From positions 351,945 to 415,944 of the forward strand of contig SWDI01000003.1 in the NCBI GenBank assembly GCA_005116955.1: a stretch of 64,000 bases of DNA, read 5' to 3'. Positions within the stretch are counted from its first letter, which is position 1, and each line of letters begins with the position of its first letter. Source of the stretch: Nitrospira sp. (GTDB taxonomy: Bacteria; Nitrospirota; Nitrospiria; Nitrospirales; Nitrospiraceae). The notes under the pieces were generated by a model. The model was given only the letters and a program-made list of their open reading frames with translations, had not been told where the DNA came from and ran no database searches. Positions 1 through 8,820 of this stretch are shown here, piece by piece. The translations under genes and the position numbers were made by a program.

Positions 1-718
1 AGAGGAGCAATCATGCTCTATGACTCTCTGATAGAGTCTTCCTCATGCTCCGAGCACGCTGTCGATGATCTCAATGGACCTTGCGTGATAATTCAGAATT
101 GAGTGCCTTGGTCAGCCGTTTGGCCCTGGCCTTGTGATGTGGTCGCTAGATCTTTTTTCCCATTCAACGGAGCCGTCTTTTTCTCCTCGTCCCCTTGACA
201 GATACGAAACCTCGCTACTGATACTGAGAGCCGTCATCCCCAGAAATGTGTTGAACCTGTGGACAACTAGGGGATTGGTGGGGATGGTGCAGGTCTCAGC
301 GATGGTTGACTGATTCATGTCAAGATAATTTCCTAGGAATATGCAAGAAAGTAATGAACGTAGAGAAGAACCACTATTAGTTGTGGCTTGTCCAATATGG
401 GGCGGATGCCTAAAAAGTAGGCGATTTGATGGATGTACACGCCATTTGCACTGTCTTTGGCAGAATACCGATACTTGTTCACATGGTTATCCACAGAAGA
501 TGGGGAATAAGAATTCTCATGTCATGCTCACCCTGAAGGTATAGTTTTGGGTAACCATCTGGAATCATTCGCTGATTGAATGAGTGATGTGTCGGTCGTA
601 GTTGTATGACCGTGTTGACGCCTGACGGATAGATGCGTTCTAGGTGGGGTAGGCCGTTGGGCGCTGAGCGAATTTTCAGGATTTTGGCACGATGCGGATG
701 GGTTTCTGTAACGGCCTT
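1..718. other. No supported gene (left edge)
   Basis: Short reading frames exist on both strands, but none has a convincing ribosome binding site or a recognisable protein pattern. I see no tRNA-like or terminator structure that I would defend. It probably holds only the 3' flank of the minus-strand thioredoxin-like gene and unassigned DNA. Confidence 0.5.
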
Positions 719-1294
719 TCAAGCGTAAGGCGGGGCATTGCCCGGTTTCCACTTGATACTGCAGCCAATGCCGGGTCTTTGGGTACCCTCGACCGGCTTG
801 CCGGTGAGGACTGCTTGGATGGCGGAACGGAGATCCTGGCCGGTGACCGGCTTGTTGTTGCCGGGTCGGCTCTCATCGAGTTGTCCATGGTAGGCCAGTC
901 GACGATCTTCACCAAAAAGATAGAATTCTGGGGTGCAGGCAGCGCGATAGGCCTTCGCGACCTCCTGCGTTTCGTCGTGACAGAATGGAAAGGTCAAATC
1001 CAGGCGTACGGCCATTTCTTTGAGCTTGGGTGGGGCATCATCGGGATAGTTGATGGGGTCATTGCTGCTGATGGCCATGATCCCTAAGCTCGTGTCGTGG
1101 TAGTCACGTCCAAGTCGGGCAAGTTCCTGCTCAACATGCACCACATAGGGACAGTGGCGGCAGATGAACATGACGAGCAGCCCTGTCTTGGCGGTGAACG
1201 AGTCGAGTGAATACCGTTGCCCACTCACCACGTCGTGCAAGGCGAACGGGGGTGCTGCGGTACCAAGCTGGAGTATGGTCGACGTCATAGCCAT
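719..1294 (-). CDS. Thioredoxin-like (AhpC/TSA-type) family protein
   Basis: A 191-residue protein of the thioredoxin-fold group that is usually annotated as 'thioredoxin family protein'. After an N-terminal beta segment the core reads FICRHCPYVVHVE, with a C-x-x-C active site (CRHC, about residues 48-51) in the position of the redox motif. Further on are the family's 'ISSNDP' turn and the 'TPEFYLF' stretch carrying the cis-proline. I chose the ATG at 1294 because AGGA precedes it by 5 bases; the same frame stays open upstream to 1732, but that extension has composition unlike the family. No signal peptide is seen with this start, so it is probably cytoplasmic. It is divergent from the SIMPL gene. 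Family call is firm; the redox partner is unknown. Confidence 0.82.
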   Translation of the reverse strand: MAMTSTILQLGTAAPPFALHDVVSGQRYSLDSFTAKTGLLVMFICRHCPYVVHVEQELARLGRDYHDTSLGIMAISSNDPINYPDDAPPKLKEMAVRLDLTFPFCHDETQEVAKAYRAACTPEFYLFGEDRRLAYHGQLDESRPGNNKPVTGQDLRSAIQAVLTGKPVEGTQRPGIGCSIKWKPGNAPPYA

Positions 1295-1484
1295 GAAGTC
1301 CTGTCTCATCAAGCCTGTCCGAGAGAGGATGCCGCATGCCGTTGGCTGGGTCAAGTAGCAGTGATGCGGCCACGTTTCTTGCGTCATCGTTGAAGGGCCG
1401 CTATGCTGCCACACATCGCTTGGATGTGTGGGCGAGCCATGACGAGATGAGTGCTTCTGTCGATGAGATGAAAGGAGGACGAGC

Positions 1485-2210
1485 ATGTTGATCGCTTGGC
1501 TGGTAGTGCTGTTGTTAGGGGCTCCGGCTATGACGCTGGCGCATGATGAGACGAAGCCCGAGACGCCGACCCTCACGGTCAGTGAAACCGGGACGGTGAC
1601 GCACGCACCGGATACGGCTTTTGTGACATTCGGCTTGGAGACTGCCGGCAAATCACTCACCGAAGCGCAGAAGCGGAACAGCGCCGTTATGAGCAAAGTC
1701 ATGGACCGGCTACGAGATCTGCAGATCGACAAGGAACGTATCCAAACCTCGTCCTTTACAGTCTCCCCGCAATATCGACCGCCGTCGAATCGTCCCGCTG
1801 ATATGCCGCCTGCTTCTCCTGAAATTGTCGGCTATGTCGTGAGCAATATGGTGACGGTGGAAATCCGCATGCTCGACAGAGTCGGCGTGGTGATCGAAGA
1901 AGTCTTGAAGGCCGGTGCGAATAGCTTTCAGGGATTGCACTGGGGGTTGCGCGATGAACAATCGATACGTCTGAGTGCTCTGAAGCAGGCGGCGGCCAAG
2001 GCGCGCGAGAAAGCAGCGGTGTTGAGCGAGGCGCTGCAAGTGAAACTCGCGCGGGTGCTATCAATTCATGAGGGTGGCCATATGGTCAGGCCCGCCGCCG
2101 CTATGGCACGCATGGCGATGGAGTCGAGCACAGGCGATGTACCGATCTCACCAGGGGAGCTGAAGGTCGAGGCAACCGTAACGCTGGTGTATGAAGTGGC
2201 CGCGAACTGA
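1485..2210 (+). CDS. SIMPL (DUF541) domain exported protein
   Basis: A 241-residue protein. It begins with a signal peptide (MLIAWLVVLLLGAPAMTLAH, cleavage probably after the Ala at 18-19), followed by 'LTVSETGTVTHAPDTAFVTFGLET', the characteristic opening strand of the SIMPL/DUF541 fold. The middle holds the helical 'AQKRNSAVMSKVMDRLRDLQID' segment and the 'IQTSSFTVSPQY' strand; the end carries 'GELKVEATVTLVYEV'. All are in the family order and the length (about 230-250) is normal. A good ribosome binding site, AAAGGAGG, lies before the ATG. Family members are periplasmic or outer-membrane proteins, some linked to oxidative stress protection; no specific substrate can be assigned. Stands alone. 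Confidence 0.85.
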   Translation: MLIAWLVVLLLGAPAMTLAHDETKPETPTLTVSETGTVTHAPDTAFVTFGLETAGKSLTEAQKRNSAVMSKVMDRLRDLQIDKERIQTSSFTVSPQYRPPSNRPADMPPASPEIVGYVVSNMVTVEIRMLDRVGVVIEEVLKAGANSFQGLHWGLRDEQSIRLSALKQAAAKAREKAAVLSEALQVKLARVLSIHEGGHMVRPAAAMARMAMESSTGDVPISPGELKVEATVTLVYEVAAN

Positions 2211-2662
2211 GAGCACATTTTGTGGAAATGGAAGACCCTGCCCGCGTGTATTGCGATGCGACCCGAAAGCCAAGCCGACACGGAGCTCTCAGGCAGGTTG
2301 ACGGATAACTTGACTCATTTTTTGGGTTCCGCCTCGCACGGCGCAGACTTGTATGTGCCTTTTACCATGCTTTTTCATCCTTCGTACGACTTCCCTGCCG
2401 AAGCAGAAGTCGATGACTTCTCTTGATAAAAACGGTATTCTCCTGTCCACTCATAGAGTCACTCAGACCAGAAAGCACTCTAATGGGTCAATCAACTCCT
2501 ATTGTTTTGAATCTCATTGAACGGTTCGTGCGCAACCGCGAAGCCTGCAAGAATCAAAGTTATAACGAAACGCAGGTTTGCCAGTACAGATTAGTCTGTC
2601 TACCGGCTCGGCGATAACTTCTATAGACTGATGGAAAATGAAAGAAAGACAGACGTATCCTC
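2211..2662. other. Intergenic, no gene supported
   Basis: About 450 bases between the SIMPL gene and the toxin-antitoxin genes. Frames of 60-70 codons occur but lack ribosome binding sites and family-like sequence. The promoter of the HicA/HicB operon presumably lies in the last 100 bases; I could not pick out convincing -35/-10 boxes. Confidence 0.45.
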
Positions 2663-2923
2663 ATGAATAAGCAGAAACTGCTGGCCAAAGCATTGGCTGG
2701 CTCGAAAAATCTTCGGTTTACCGAAGCCATCGCACTCGCGAAAGCGTTTGGTTATCGTTTGGCGAGGGCCAAAGGAAGCCATCACATTTTCGTTCATCCT
2801 AAAATCAAGGAACTGATCAACCTTCAAGAGGTTGGAGGCAAGGCCAAGCCCTATCAAGTACGCCAGTTGCTTGATATCGTGGAGCGGTATAATCTGTCGC
2901 TGGAAATGGGAGATGAACAATGA
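2663..2923 (+). CDS. hicA: HicA-type mRNA interferase toxin
   Basis: An 86-residue protein with the HicA double-stranded-RNA-binding-like fold signature: 'AKAFGYRLARAKGSHHIFVHP', where the GSHH histidine is the family's catalytic residue. It is longer than typical HicA (about 60 residues), with extra residues at both ends; the usual 'VPxHxxkxlxxGTLrxIL' tail is replaced by 'KPYQVRQLLDIVERYNL'. Its last four bases overlap the start of the HicB gene (ATGA), so toxin and antitoxin are translationally coupled in the usual hicA-hicB order. HicA cleaves mRNA independently of ribosomes until HicB binds it. Activity of this copy is inferred from the retained histidine. Confidence 0.8.
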   Translation: MNKQKLLAKALAGSKNLRFTEAIALAKAFGYRLARAKGSHHIFVHPKIKELINLQEVGGKAKPYQVRQLLDIVERYNLSLEMGDEQ

Positions 2924-3141
2924 AAGATTATCACATCAACATCTTCTACAGTGATGCCGACAAGGGCTACATTGCCGACATTCCTGATCTCGGTGCCTGT
3001 TCTGCATTTGGCAAAACACCGGCGGAAGCGCTCAAGCAGGCGCAACTGGCCAAGAAGGCCTGGTTGGAAACCGCCCGTGCCGAAGGCAAGCCCATTCCCC
3101 GTCCACGGTACCGACCTGTGATTTATCAGACCGGCTCATGA
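2920..3141 (+). CDS. hicB: HicB-type antitoxin
   Basis: A 73-residue protein with the HicB partial RNase H-like fold: 'INIFYSDADKGYIADIPDLGACSAFGKTPAEALKQAQLAKKAWLE'. The 'YIADIPDL.. G.T..EAL' pattern is diagnostic for the family. It is a short HicB with no clear C-terminal DNA-binding domain; the basic proline-rich tail (GKPIPRPRYRP) is where the longer proteins continue. It overlaps HicA by four bases and the next small gene by four bases, forming a three-gene operon. It is expected to bind and block HicA. Without a DNA-binding domain, autoregulation may need another factor. Confidence 0.82.
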   Translation: MKDYHINIFYSDADKGYIADIPDLGACSAFGKTPAEALKQAQLAKKAWLETARAEGKPIPRPRYRPVIYQTGS

Positions 3142-3341
3142 TCGTTCCCATAAACGCCGACGAGTTGGACGCCAAGCTGCGCGCGTGGCGAGAGGAACAC
3201 GACACGTCAGCGAAGGTTGCGGAAACGCATCGGAAAGTTCTACTGGACCGCGTGGTTCAGTCCATGGCGTTTGAGAACCAGCCGCTCAGTATGGAACGCC
3301 TCAAGACTCTGACGGGGATTCTGAGAGCCAAAGCGCGCTAG
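3138..3341 (+). CDS. Small hypothetical protein, third gene of the hicAB operon
   Basis: A 67-residue basic, helical protein (MIVPINADELDAKLRAW...). It starts inside the stop of HicB (ATGA overlap), so it is almost certainly co-translated with the toxin-antitoxin pair. I recognise no family. The content (many Arg/Lys/Glu/Leu) suggests a small helical protein. It could be an additional antitoxin or regulator, but nothing in the sequence proves this. The coupling is seen directly; the function is unknown. Confidence 0.55.
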   Translation: MIVPINADELDAKLRAWREEHDTSAKVAETHRKVLLDRVVQSMAFENQPLSMERLKTLTGILRAKAR

Positions 3342-3587
3342 GCTCTACGCGCAAGGTCGATACAGCCTAACGTCTTTCCTATTCGGAACTTTTCAAGAGA
3401 CTAAAGGTCAAGCAGCAGGATTTAGAAATCCGTTCCAGCCTTCAGCTCTTATGCCGGTTCCCCGCTCGCCATCATCTCGTAACTAACTTGTACATTCCAG
3501 CAGCCGCGCAGTTTGTCCCGCCGGAAAGCTGATTTTTCAGAAAGAAAGAGGTACCCTGCAAAGCCATTGATCCTGGAGCCAAGGTTG

Positions 3588-6500
3588 ATGACAGTGGAAG
3601 CAAGTAGTCCCGCTTCAAGCGGCCCAGCTGGAAGCCACTTCGAGGGCCAAGTAGGGGCATTTTACCTACTGTCCCTCTTGACAGGTGCAGAACCCCGCGG
3701 GCTGCTAAGCACGGTGATCAACCGTGTCGAGTTCCAGCGCGCCCCCGAGGGCCGATACCTCGATGATGTGATTGTTGAGGCTCATGATGCAGAAGGAAGT
3801 CTCGCCGTTCTTGAAATCCAGGTCAAGCGGCAAATTAAATTTACGCGGACTGATCAGGAATTTCGGAAGGTCGTTGGACAAATCGTTCAAACTTCCCGAA
3901 AGACTGAATTTTCCCGCATCCGTTATGAACTCGCGATCGCAACGGCCCGAACATCTCAGAAGATCGATGGCGCTTATCAGGATGTTCTCACCTGGGCACG
4001 GCAGTTAGGTGATGCGGCGACGTTTATGGCAAGAATCAACCGACCAGGCTCTGCCAATGATGATATGCGCACGTTTGTGCAAACCTTCAAAGCCAATTTG
4101 CGTGAGGCTGGGTCATCAGACGATGACGAAACTGTCAAGAAGCTTCTAAGTCGTCTCCAGATTCTTATCTTTGATTTCACTGCTCAAGGCTCTGCATGTG
4201 AGGCCCTGGTAAGAGATCGTATTGTCCATGCACTCCATCCTGATGAGACACAGCGTGCAGAAAGTCTGTGGACAACCTTAATCGAACTCGCAATACATGT
4301 CGCGGCGGCTGGTGGAGATCGCACCCGTGATCGGCTGCTCGAAGACCTCAAGGAACAAGCATTTCGGTTTGCTGGCTATAGACGTTACTCATCCACACGC
4401 GCAGCACTCTCCGAAGCGTCTCGCCATGCACTTGATGATATCAACGATGATATCGGCGGGGTGAAACTGACACGTCATACGCACATCGCCGCAGTTCATG
4501 CCTCTCTGGATAGCGGCCGCTATGTTGAGATCCGCGGTGACGCAGGAGTCGGGAAGTCGGGAGTGCTTAAACACTTCGCCGACCAGATTGGTACAGAGGC
4601 ACCGATTATCGTACTTAGCCCTAAGCGAACAGTGCCAAGAGGATGGAGTGCCATGAAAGGGGCGCTTGGGTTCGACGGCAGCGCTCACGAACTTTTGGCC
4701 GACCTGGCAGCCGACGGTGGAGCGGTTCTATTCGTCGACAATCTGGACTTCTTCGATGAAGACGAGAAGAAAACGGTTAAAGATCTTGTTCGGGAAACAA
4801 CTGGGGTCCCCGGCTTCGTTGTGATTGCGACGGCGAGACGAAACTTCGGGGTGGAAGAGTCAAGCTGGTTGCCATCTGAGGCGCTCGATCGCCTGGGCCG
4901 AGCCGAGCCAATCATGATCGGCGAGCTGACCGAAACAGAGCTTGACGAGGTCAGACATGCGGCTCCACGGCTCGCACCGCTCTTGGCCGCCAACCACCCG
5001 GCGCGTGAAGTGACGAGAAACCTTTTCCGACTCGCTCGCCTAGCAAGTCAACCCGAAGCCGTGAAGGTTATGCGTACTGAAGTCGATATGGCCAAGCAGT
5101 GGTGGCAGACGGCCGATAGCACACGCAATGATGAACACCGGGAGCGGGCTAGGCTTCTCCGGGTTTTGGCAGAAGCGGCGCTGTCTGGTGTCGACGTGCT
5201 AGACGTCACTCACCAACCACCACAGGCAGTTAATGCTTTGGTTAAGAGCCAGACGCTCCGTGATTTAGAGAATGACCGTGTCGCATTCCATCACGATGTC
5301 CTACGCGAATGGGCGATCGGAAATCTTCTTCATTTCGAGTCAGCGCGACTTGACCGCTTGCCGCTCGACCGACCTGCCTCAGTCGCCTTGGCACGAGGCG
5401 TTGAGCTGACTGCACGCATGGCCCTTGAACATGTCTCCAGTAGCGCGCAGTGGCAGTCACTCCTCGACCGCCTGAGTGGCGAAGGAGCGCACGGCTCGTG
5501 GCGCCGGGCTGTATTGCTAGCGCTCGTTCACTCGGAGATCAGTCATCAACTGTTGGATTGCACTTCTAATCTTCTGCTTGCAAACAATGGAAGTCTGCTC
5601 CGTGACCTTATACGGCTAGTGATGGCTGTCGATGTTGAACCCGCCGGAAAAATATATGCAGCGTTGGGCGTTGATCCAAGATTAATAGCTTCTTCGGGTA
5701 TTCATATGCCGAGCGGGCCGTCCTGGCACCGATTAATCCTATGGATTCTGAAACTTGGGGAGAGCCTGCCTCCGTCTTTGATCCCTGATGTAGCTGATTT
5801 CTATTTTGCTTGGTCAACACCTACGTTGGGGAATGATCCACTCACACCTGATTTATTGTCTTGGTACTTTCGGTGGTTGAATGAGATTGAGTCAGCAGGC
5901 CATGTTGCGCACTTTCGGGACTTGCGTCAGCCATTCGGGGGAGCCATCGAACGTAATTCCATCGCAGGATTGGAAACCACCATTCGAAGTGGATTTCTCT
6001 TGTGTTGCCATCGAACTCCAGAGCTAGCAAAGAAATATTTACGTCTATTGATGCTACGTCCCGGTGCGGATGCAATTATCCACAGCGTTCTCAAGGTTCG
6101 TGGAAGCCTCGCCATAGCTGCACCTCTGGAACTTGCGGATTTCACTGCACTTGCTCTTATTAAGGAGTCACATCACAGCGATGACGAACATGGCTATGAG
6201 AGGAGAGAACCGTTCACGCACAATGATCTGGACTTTCTTCCCCCGTCGCCTGGGCAAGGACCGTTCTATGAACTGCTGACCCATGCCCCTCAACATGGGC
6301 TAGCGCTGATCCGACGGCTCGTGGACCATGCGATCGACTTCCGCACTAAAGGTCGTGAATACGATGCTGACGCGATCATTATCCCATTTCCCGATGGCGA
6401 CAGGGCCTTCCCCTGGACGCACTCATATTCGTGGTCGCGCGAGATTGCCGGTCACTATTGCATCACGTCAGCTCTTCTGGCCCTTGAGGCGTGGGGACAC

Positions 6501-8759
6501 GTCCGCATCGAAAATGGGGAAGTCTTTAATACGGTGCTCGGTGATATCTTGGGCACCTCTAGATCTCCCGCAGCATTTCTCCTCGTAGCAGTAGACCTCC
6601 TACTTTCGCATTGGCCGAAGTCTCGTGAAACGGCGATTCCTTTTGTCGCCTGCCCCAAACTCCTATGTGTGGATCGACAACGACAACTACACGAAAGTAT
6701 CGGACAAGCAGATTTGTTTGGTTTGAATGCGCTTAATAAAGAACCGGCTGGCACCGTCAGTCTAGACAGTCTCAAGAAACGCTTGTCGAGACGTGTTTCG
6801 CTTGAATTCCTGCTCGGACATTATGCTTTGGCAGAGCACGATCCGCTTTACGAGACGCTCAAAGCTCTTGTACATCACGCTGCCGAGCGCTTAGGTCCAC
6901 CAGACCAGAAGTCGAACTTTACTGATCCTGCCTTTATGGCGAGACACGCAATTTATCGTCTCGACCCTAACAACTGGCAAGTACGATCTGTTCAGCGGAC
7001 CGATGGTGCACAAGCAGTAGGTCACCAATATGTGTCACCCGAAATTGAACGTCAGCACCTCGAGTCTCGATCTCTCGAGGAGGGAGACCAACAGGGCAGG
7101 TGGGAGAATTTCAGCATGCAGCTCAGCGTGTTGGATGCACTGGAAGATCCATCAAAGTCGTCACTTCAGTTTGCGGCGGCGGCGGTTGAATGGGCACAAC
7201 GCGTGACGGCCAATTTGGAGACTGGAGAACCAGACGTAGAGGATGATCAGGGCGAGGACTTTTTACGGGAAAATGCCATTGTGAGCGCCGCGACGATCGT
7301 CTTACGCGATGGTGATGATGAATTGCGCGCCAAATATCGGGCTTGGGCGTTCGACGTCTTTGCTCAGACTCTGAAGACTAAAGACGATCCAGTTCTTCGG
7401 TTTCGATCTGGACTTCGGTACAACCCTGTGGCGATTGCGTTCGTGGGCATGATCCACGCGCTAAAATACAATGCAAGTACTCAGGAGATACGGTCTCTAC
7501 TTGAAGTTGCCATACGAGGCGAGCCGGCTGCTGCACACGGCTTTGGCGTAGCAGGTACAACCCTTGCTGCTATTGATGAACGTTTGCTTCGTGCTTTGCT
7601 GCGGTGTGCCTTTGCCGCGTGTGTTCGGTCTCATCACAGGCGAGGGCTCCCCGATGAAGACGTCGCCGCGGCTGTCGATGTTCAACGCAAGCGGCTACAG
7701 AAAGCCGTGGAAGCAGAACTGAAATGGCTAAGTAATGAACGTCCCGAACCCAACTGGCCGAACTTCTCAGCTGGAACTCCTCGACCCCGGCATCGTGTCC
7801 GCTTTAGTGGCGGACGCATAGAGCGAGAAGAGCCATTGAGACGTCGATCACGACGTGAGGAATACGCTGACCACCAGGCGGCAGCCGTATGGCTCGTCCA
7901 GTTACGAAATCTCGTCGACATGGAAAATCGGCCATGGATCAGAGAGATGGTGCGGGCGTATGCAAACTGGACTGCGGAGGCAAATGGGTCCAAGCTTGAC
8001 CCGTCCGAAGACATTGAGAACTCACCACACGAATGGAACGCTATATATTATGAACTGTTGGCCAGATGCGTACCAGGGCTTGCGCTGTCGGATATAAATC
8101 AACTCGCACTAGTGCCGATTAGTTCGTTACCTGACCAGTCCTTCTTTGACATTCTCCCTACGTTCCTACGGAGCAGTGACATTGCATATTTCAATGATCA
8201 AGTCCTTGGGGAGTCAGTCGCGGTTAGTATTCGATCCATGGTCGCTGACCGTCTGATGGCAAGTGCTGGGTGGAAATGGCTACGAGGCCAACGAGGTAGT
8301 TCTATTGAGAGACATATCGGCCCGGCTATCTCCGTGCTCTTTTTTAACGACTCTGGCATCGGCCAGGTGCCTCGATGCTATTTGCCTTCCGTATGCATTG
8401 ATCGTCTTCCTGCATTCCTTACTGTGCTGGAAAAGCTGGTCAAAAGCGGTCCTTCACTCTTTGTTGCTGTCGCCACCCTCAACTTGGTGGAAGTTTCGCA
8501 GAGACCAGCGCACCTAAATTTTCTTACTACATCAGCTAAGATCTGGATGCAGAGCTATCCCAAGGACACAGAGTTTTTGGTTGATTACGCCATAGGAAAA
8601 CGTGTCTGTTTGTGGGTTGAAGAGGTCTTACGCCAGGAACCAACTTTTCTGGCCACAGCGGACGCAGTAAAATGTGACGTAGAAGAACTCCTTGCTGCAC
8701 TCGTGAATTTGGGTGTCCCAGAGGCGCGAAGATTAGAGAAGCTACTCAATAAGGAGTGA
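3588..8759 (+). CDS. Giant nuclease-like / STAND-type P-loop ATPase, candidate phage-defence protein
   Basis: A 1,723-residue protein. Residues about 16-85 ('HFEGQVGAFYLLSLLTGAEPR'-type opening, then LDDVIV near 58-63 and LEIQVKR near 75-81) fit a PD-(D/E)xK nuclease with the E-x-Q-x-K arrangement. A helical linker follows. The ATPase has Walker A GDAGVGKS at about 317-324 and a Walker B-like strand AVLFVDNLDFF at about 379-389, followed by 'VVIATARR', a sensor-like strand. The remaining ~1,250 residues are mostly helical with no recognisable catalytic motif, as expected for a repeat-type sensor arm. Nuclease + STAND ATPase + long sensor is the architecture of Avs-like antiphage proteins, though I cannot name the exact family. 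The start is the ATG at 3588; a TTG 75 bases upstream is in frame, but the added residues look non-conserved. No partner gene is adjacent other than the HicAB operon just upstream. Confidence 0.72.
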   Translation: MTVEASSPASSGPAGSHFEGQVGAFYLLSLLTGAEPRGLLSTVINRVEFQRAPEGRYLDDVIVEAHDAEGSLAVLEIQVKRQIKFTRTDQEFRKVVGQIVQTSRKTEFSRIRYELAIATARTSQKIDGAYQDVLTWARQLGDAATFMARINRPGSANDDMRTFVQTFKANLREAGSSDDDETVKKLLSRLQILIFDFTAQGSACEALVRDRIVHALHPDETQRAESLWTTLIELAIHVAAAGGDRTRDRLLEDLKEQAFRFAGYRRYSSTRAALSEASRHALDDINDDIGGVKLTRHTHIAAVHASLDSGRYVEIRGDAGVGKSGVLKHFADQIGTEAPIIVLSPKRTVPRGWSAMKGALGFDGSAHELLADLAADGGAVLFVDNLDFFDEDEKKTVKDLVRETTGVPGFVVIATARRNFGVEESSWLPSEALDRLGRAEPIMIGELTETELDEVRHAAPRLAPLLAANHPAREVTRNLFRLARLASQPEAVKVMRTEVDMAKQWWQTADSTRNDEHRERARLLRVLAEAALSGVDVLDVTHQPPQAVNALVKSQTLRDLENDRVAFHHDVLREWAIGNLLHFESARLDRLPLDRPASVALARGVELTARMALEHVSSSAQWQSLLDRLSGEGAHGSWRRAVLLALVHSEISHQLLDCTSNLLLANNGSLLRDLIRLVMAVDVEPAGKIYAALGVDPRLIASSGIHMPSGPSWHRLILWILKLGESLPPSLIPDVADFYFAWSTPTLGNDPLTPDLLSWYFRWLNEIESAGHVAHFRDLRQPFGGAIERNSIAGLETTIRSGFLLCCHRTPELAKKYLRLLMLRPGADAIIHSVLKVRGSLAIAAPLELADFTALALIKESHHSDDEHGYERREPFTHNDLDFLPPSPGQGPFYELLTHAPQHGLALIRRLVDHAIDFRTKGREYDADAIIIPFPDGDRAFPWTHSYSWSREIAGHYCITSALLALEAWGHVRIENGEVFNTVLGDILGTSRSPAAFLLVAVDLLLSHWPKSRETAIPFVACPKLLCVDRQRQLHESIGQADLFGLNALNKEPAGTVSLDSLKKRLSRRVSLEFLLGHYALAEHDPLYETLKALVHHAAERLGPPDQKSNFTDPAFMARHAIYRLDPNNWQVRSVQRTDGAQAVGHQYVSPEIERQHLESRSLEEGDQQGRWENFSMQLSVLDALEDPSKSSLQFAAAAVEWAQRVTANLETGEPDVEDDQGEDFLRENAIVSAATIVLRDGDDELRAKYRAWAFDVFAQTLKTKDDPVLRFRSGLRYNPVAIAFVGMIHALKYNASTQEIRSLLEVAIRGEPAAAHGFGVAGTTLAAIDERLLRALLRCAFAACVRSHHRRGLPDEDVAAAVDVQRKRLQKAVEAELKWLSNERPEPNWPNFSAGTPRPRHRVRFSGGRIEREEPLRRRSRREEYADHQAAAVWLVQLRNLVDMENRPWIREMVRAYANWTAEANGSKLDPSEDIENSPHEWNAIYYELLARCVPGLALSDINQLALVPISSLPDQSFFDILPTFLRSSDIAYFNDQVLGESVAVSIRSMVADRLMASAGWKWLRGQRGSSIERHIGPAISVLFFNDSGIGQVPRCYLPSVCIDRLPAFLTVLEKLVKSGPSLFVAVATLNLVEVSQRPAHLNFLTTSAKIWMQSYPKDTEFLVDYAIGKRVCLWVEEVLRQEPTFLATADAVKCDVEELLAALVNLGVPEARRLEKLLNKE

Positions 8760-8820
8760 CTCGAAATGAAGTGGGCGAGTGATCTGAACACCTGGCGTGG
8801 TTGATCGCACAGTTACCTAA

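Noticed and set aside
692..1087. A 131-codon plus-strand frame across the thioredoxin-like gene
   Set aside because: It is antisense to a clear protein family with a CxxC active site, and its own translation resembles no family; treated as a shadow.
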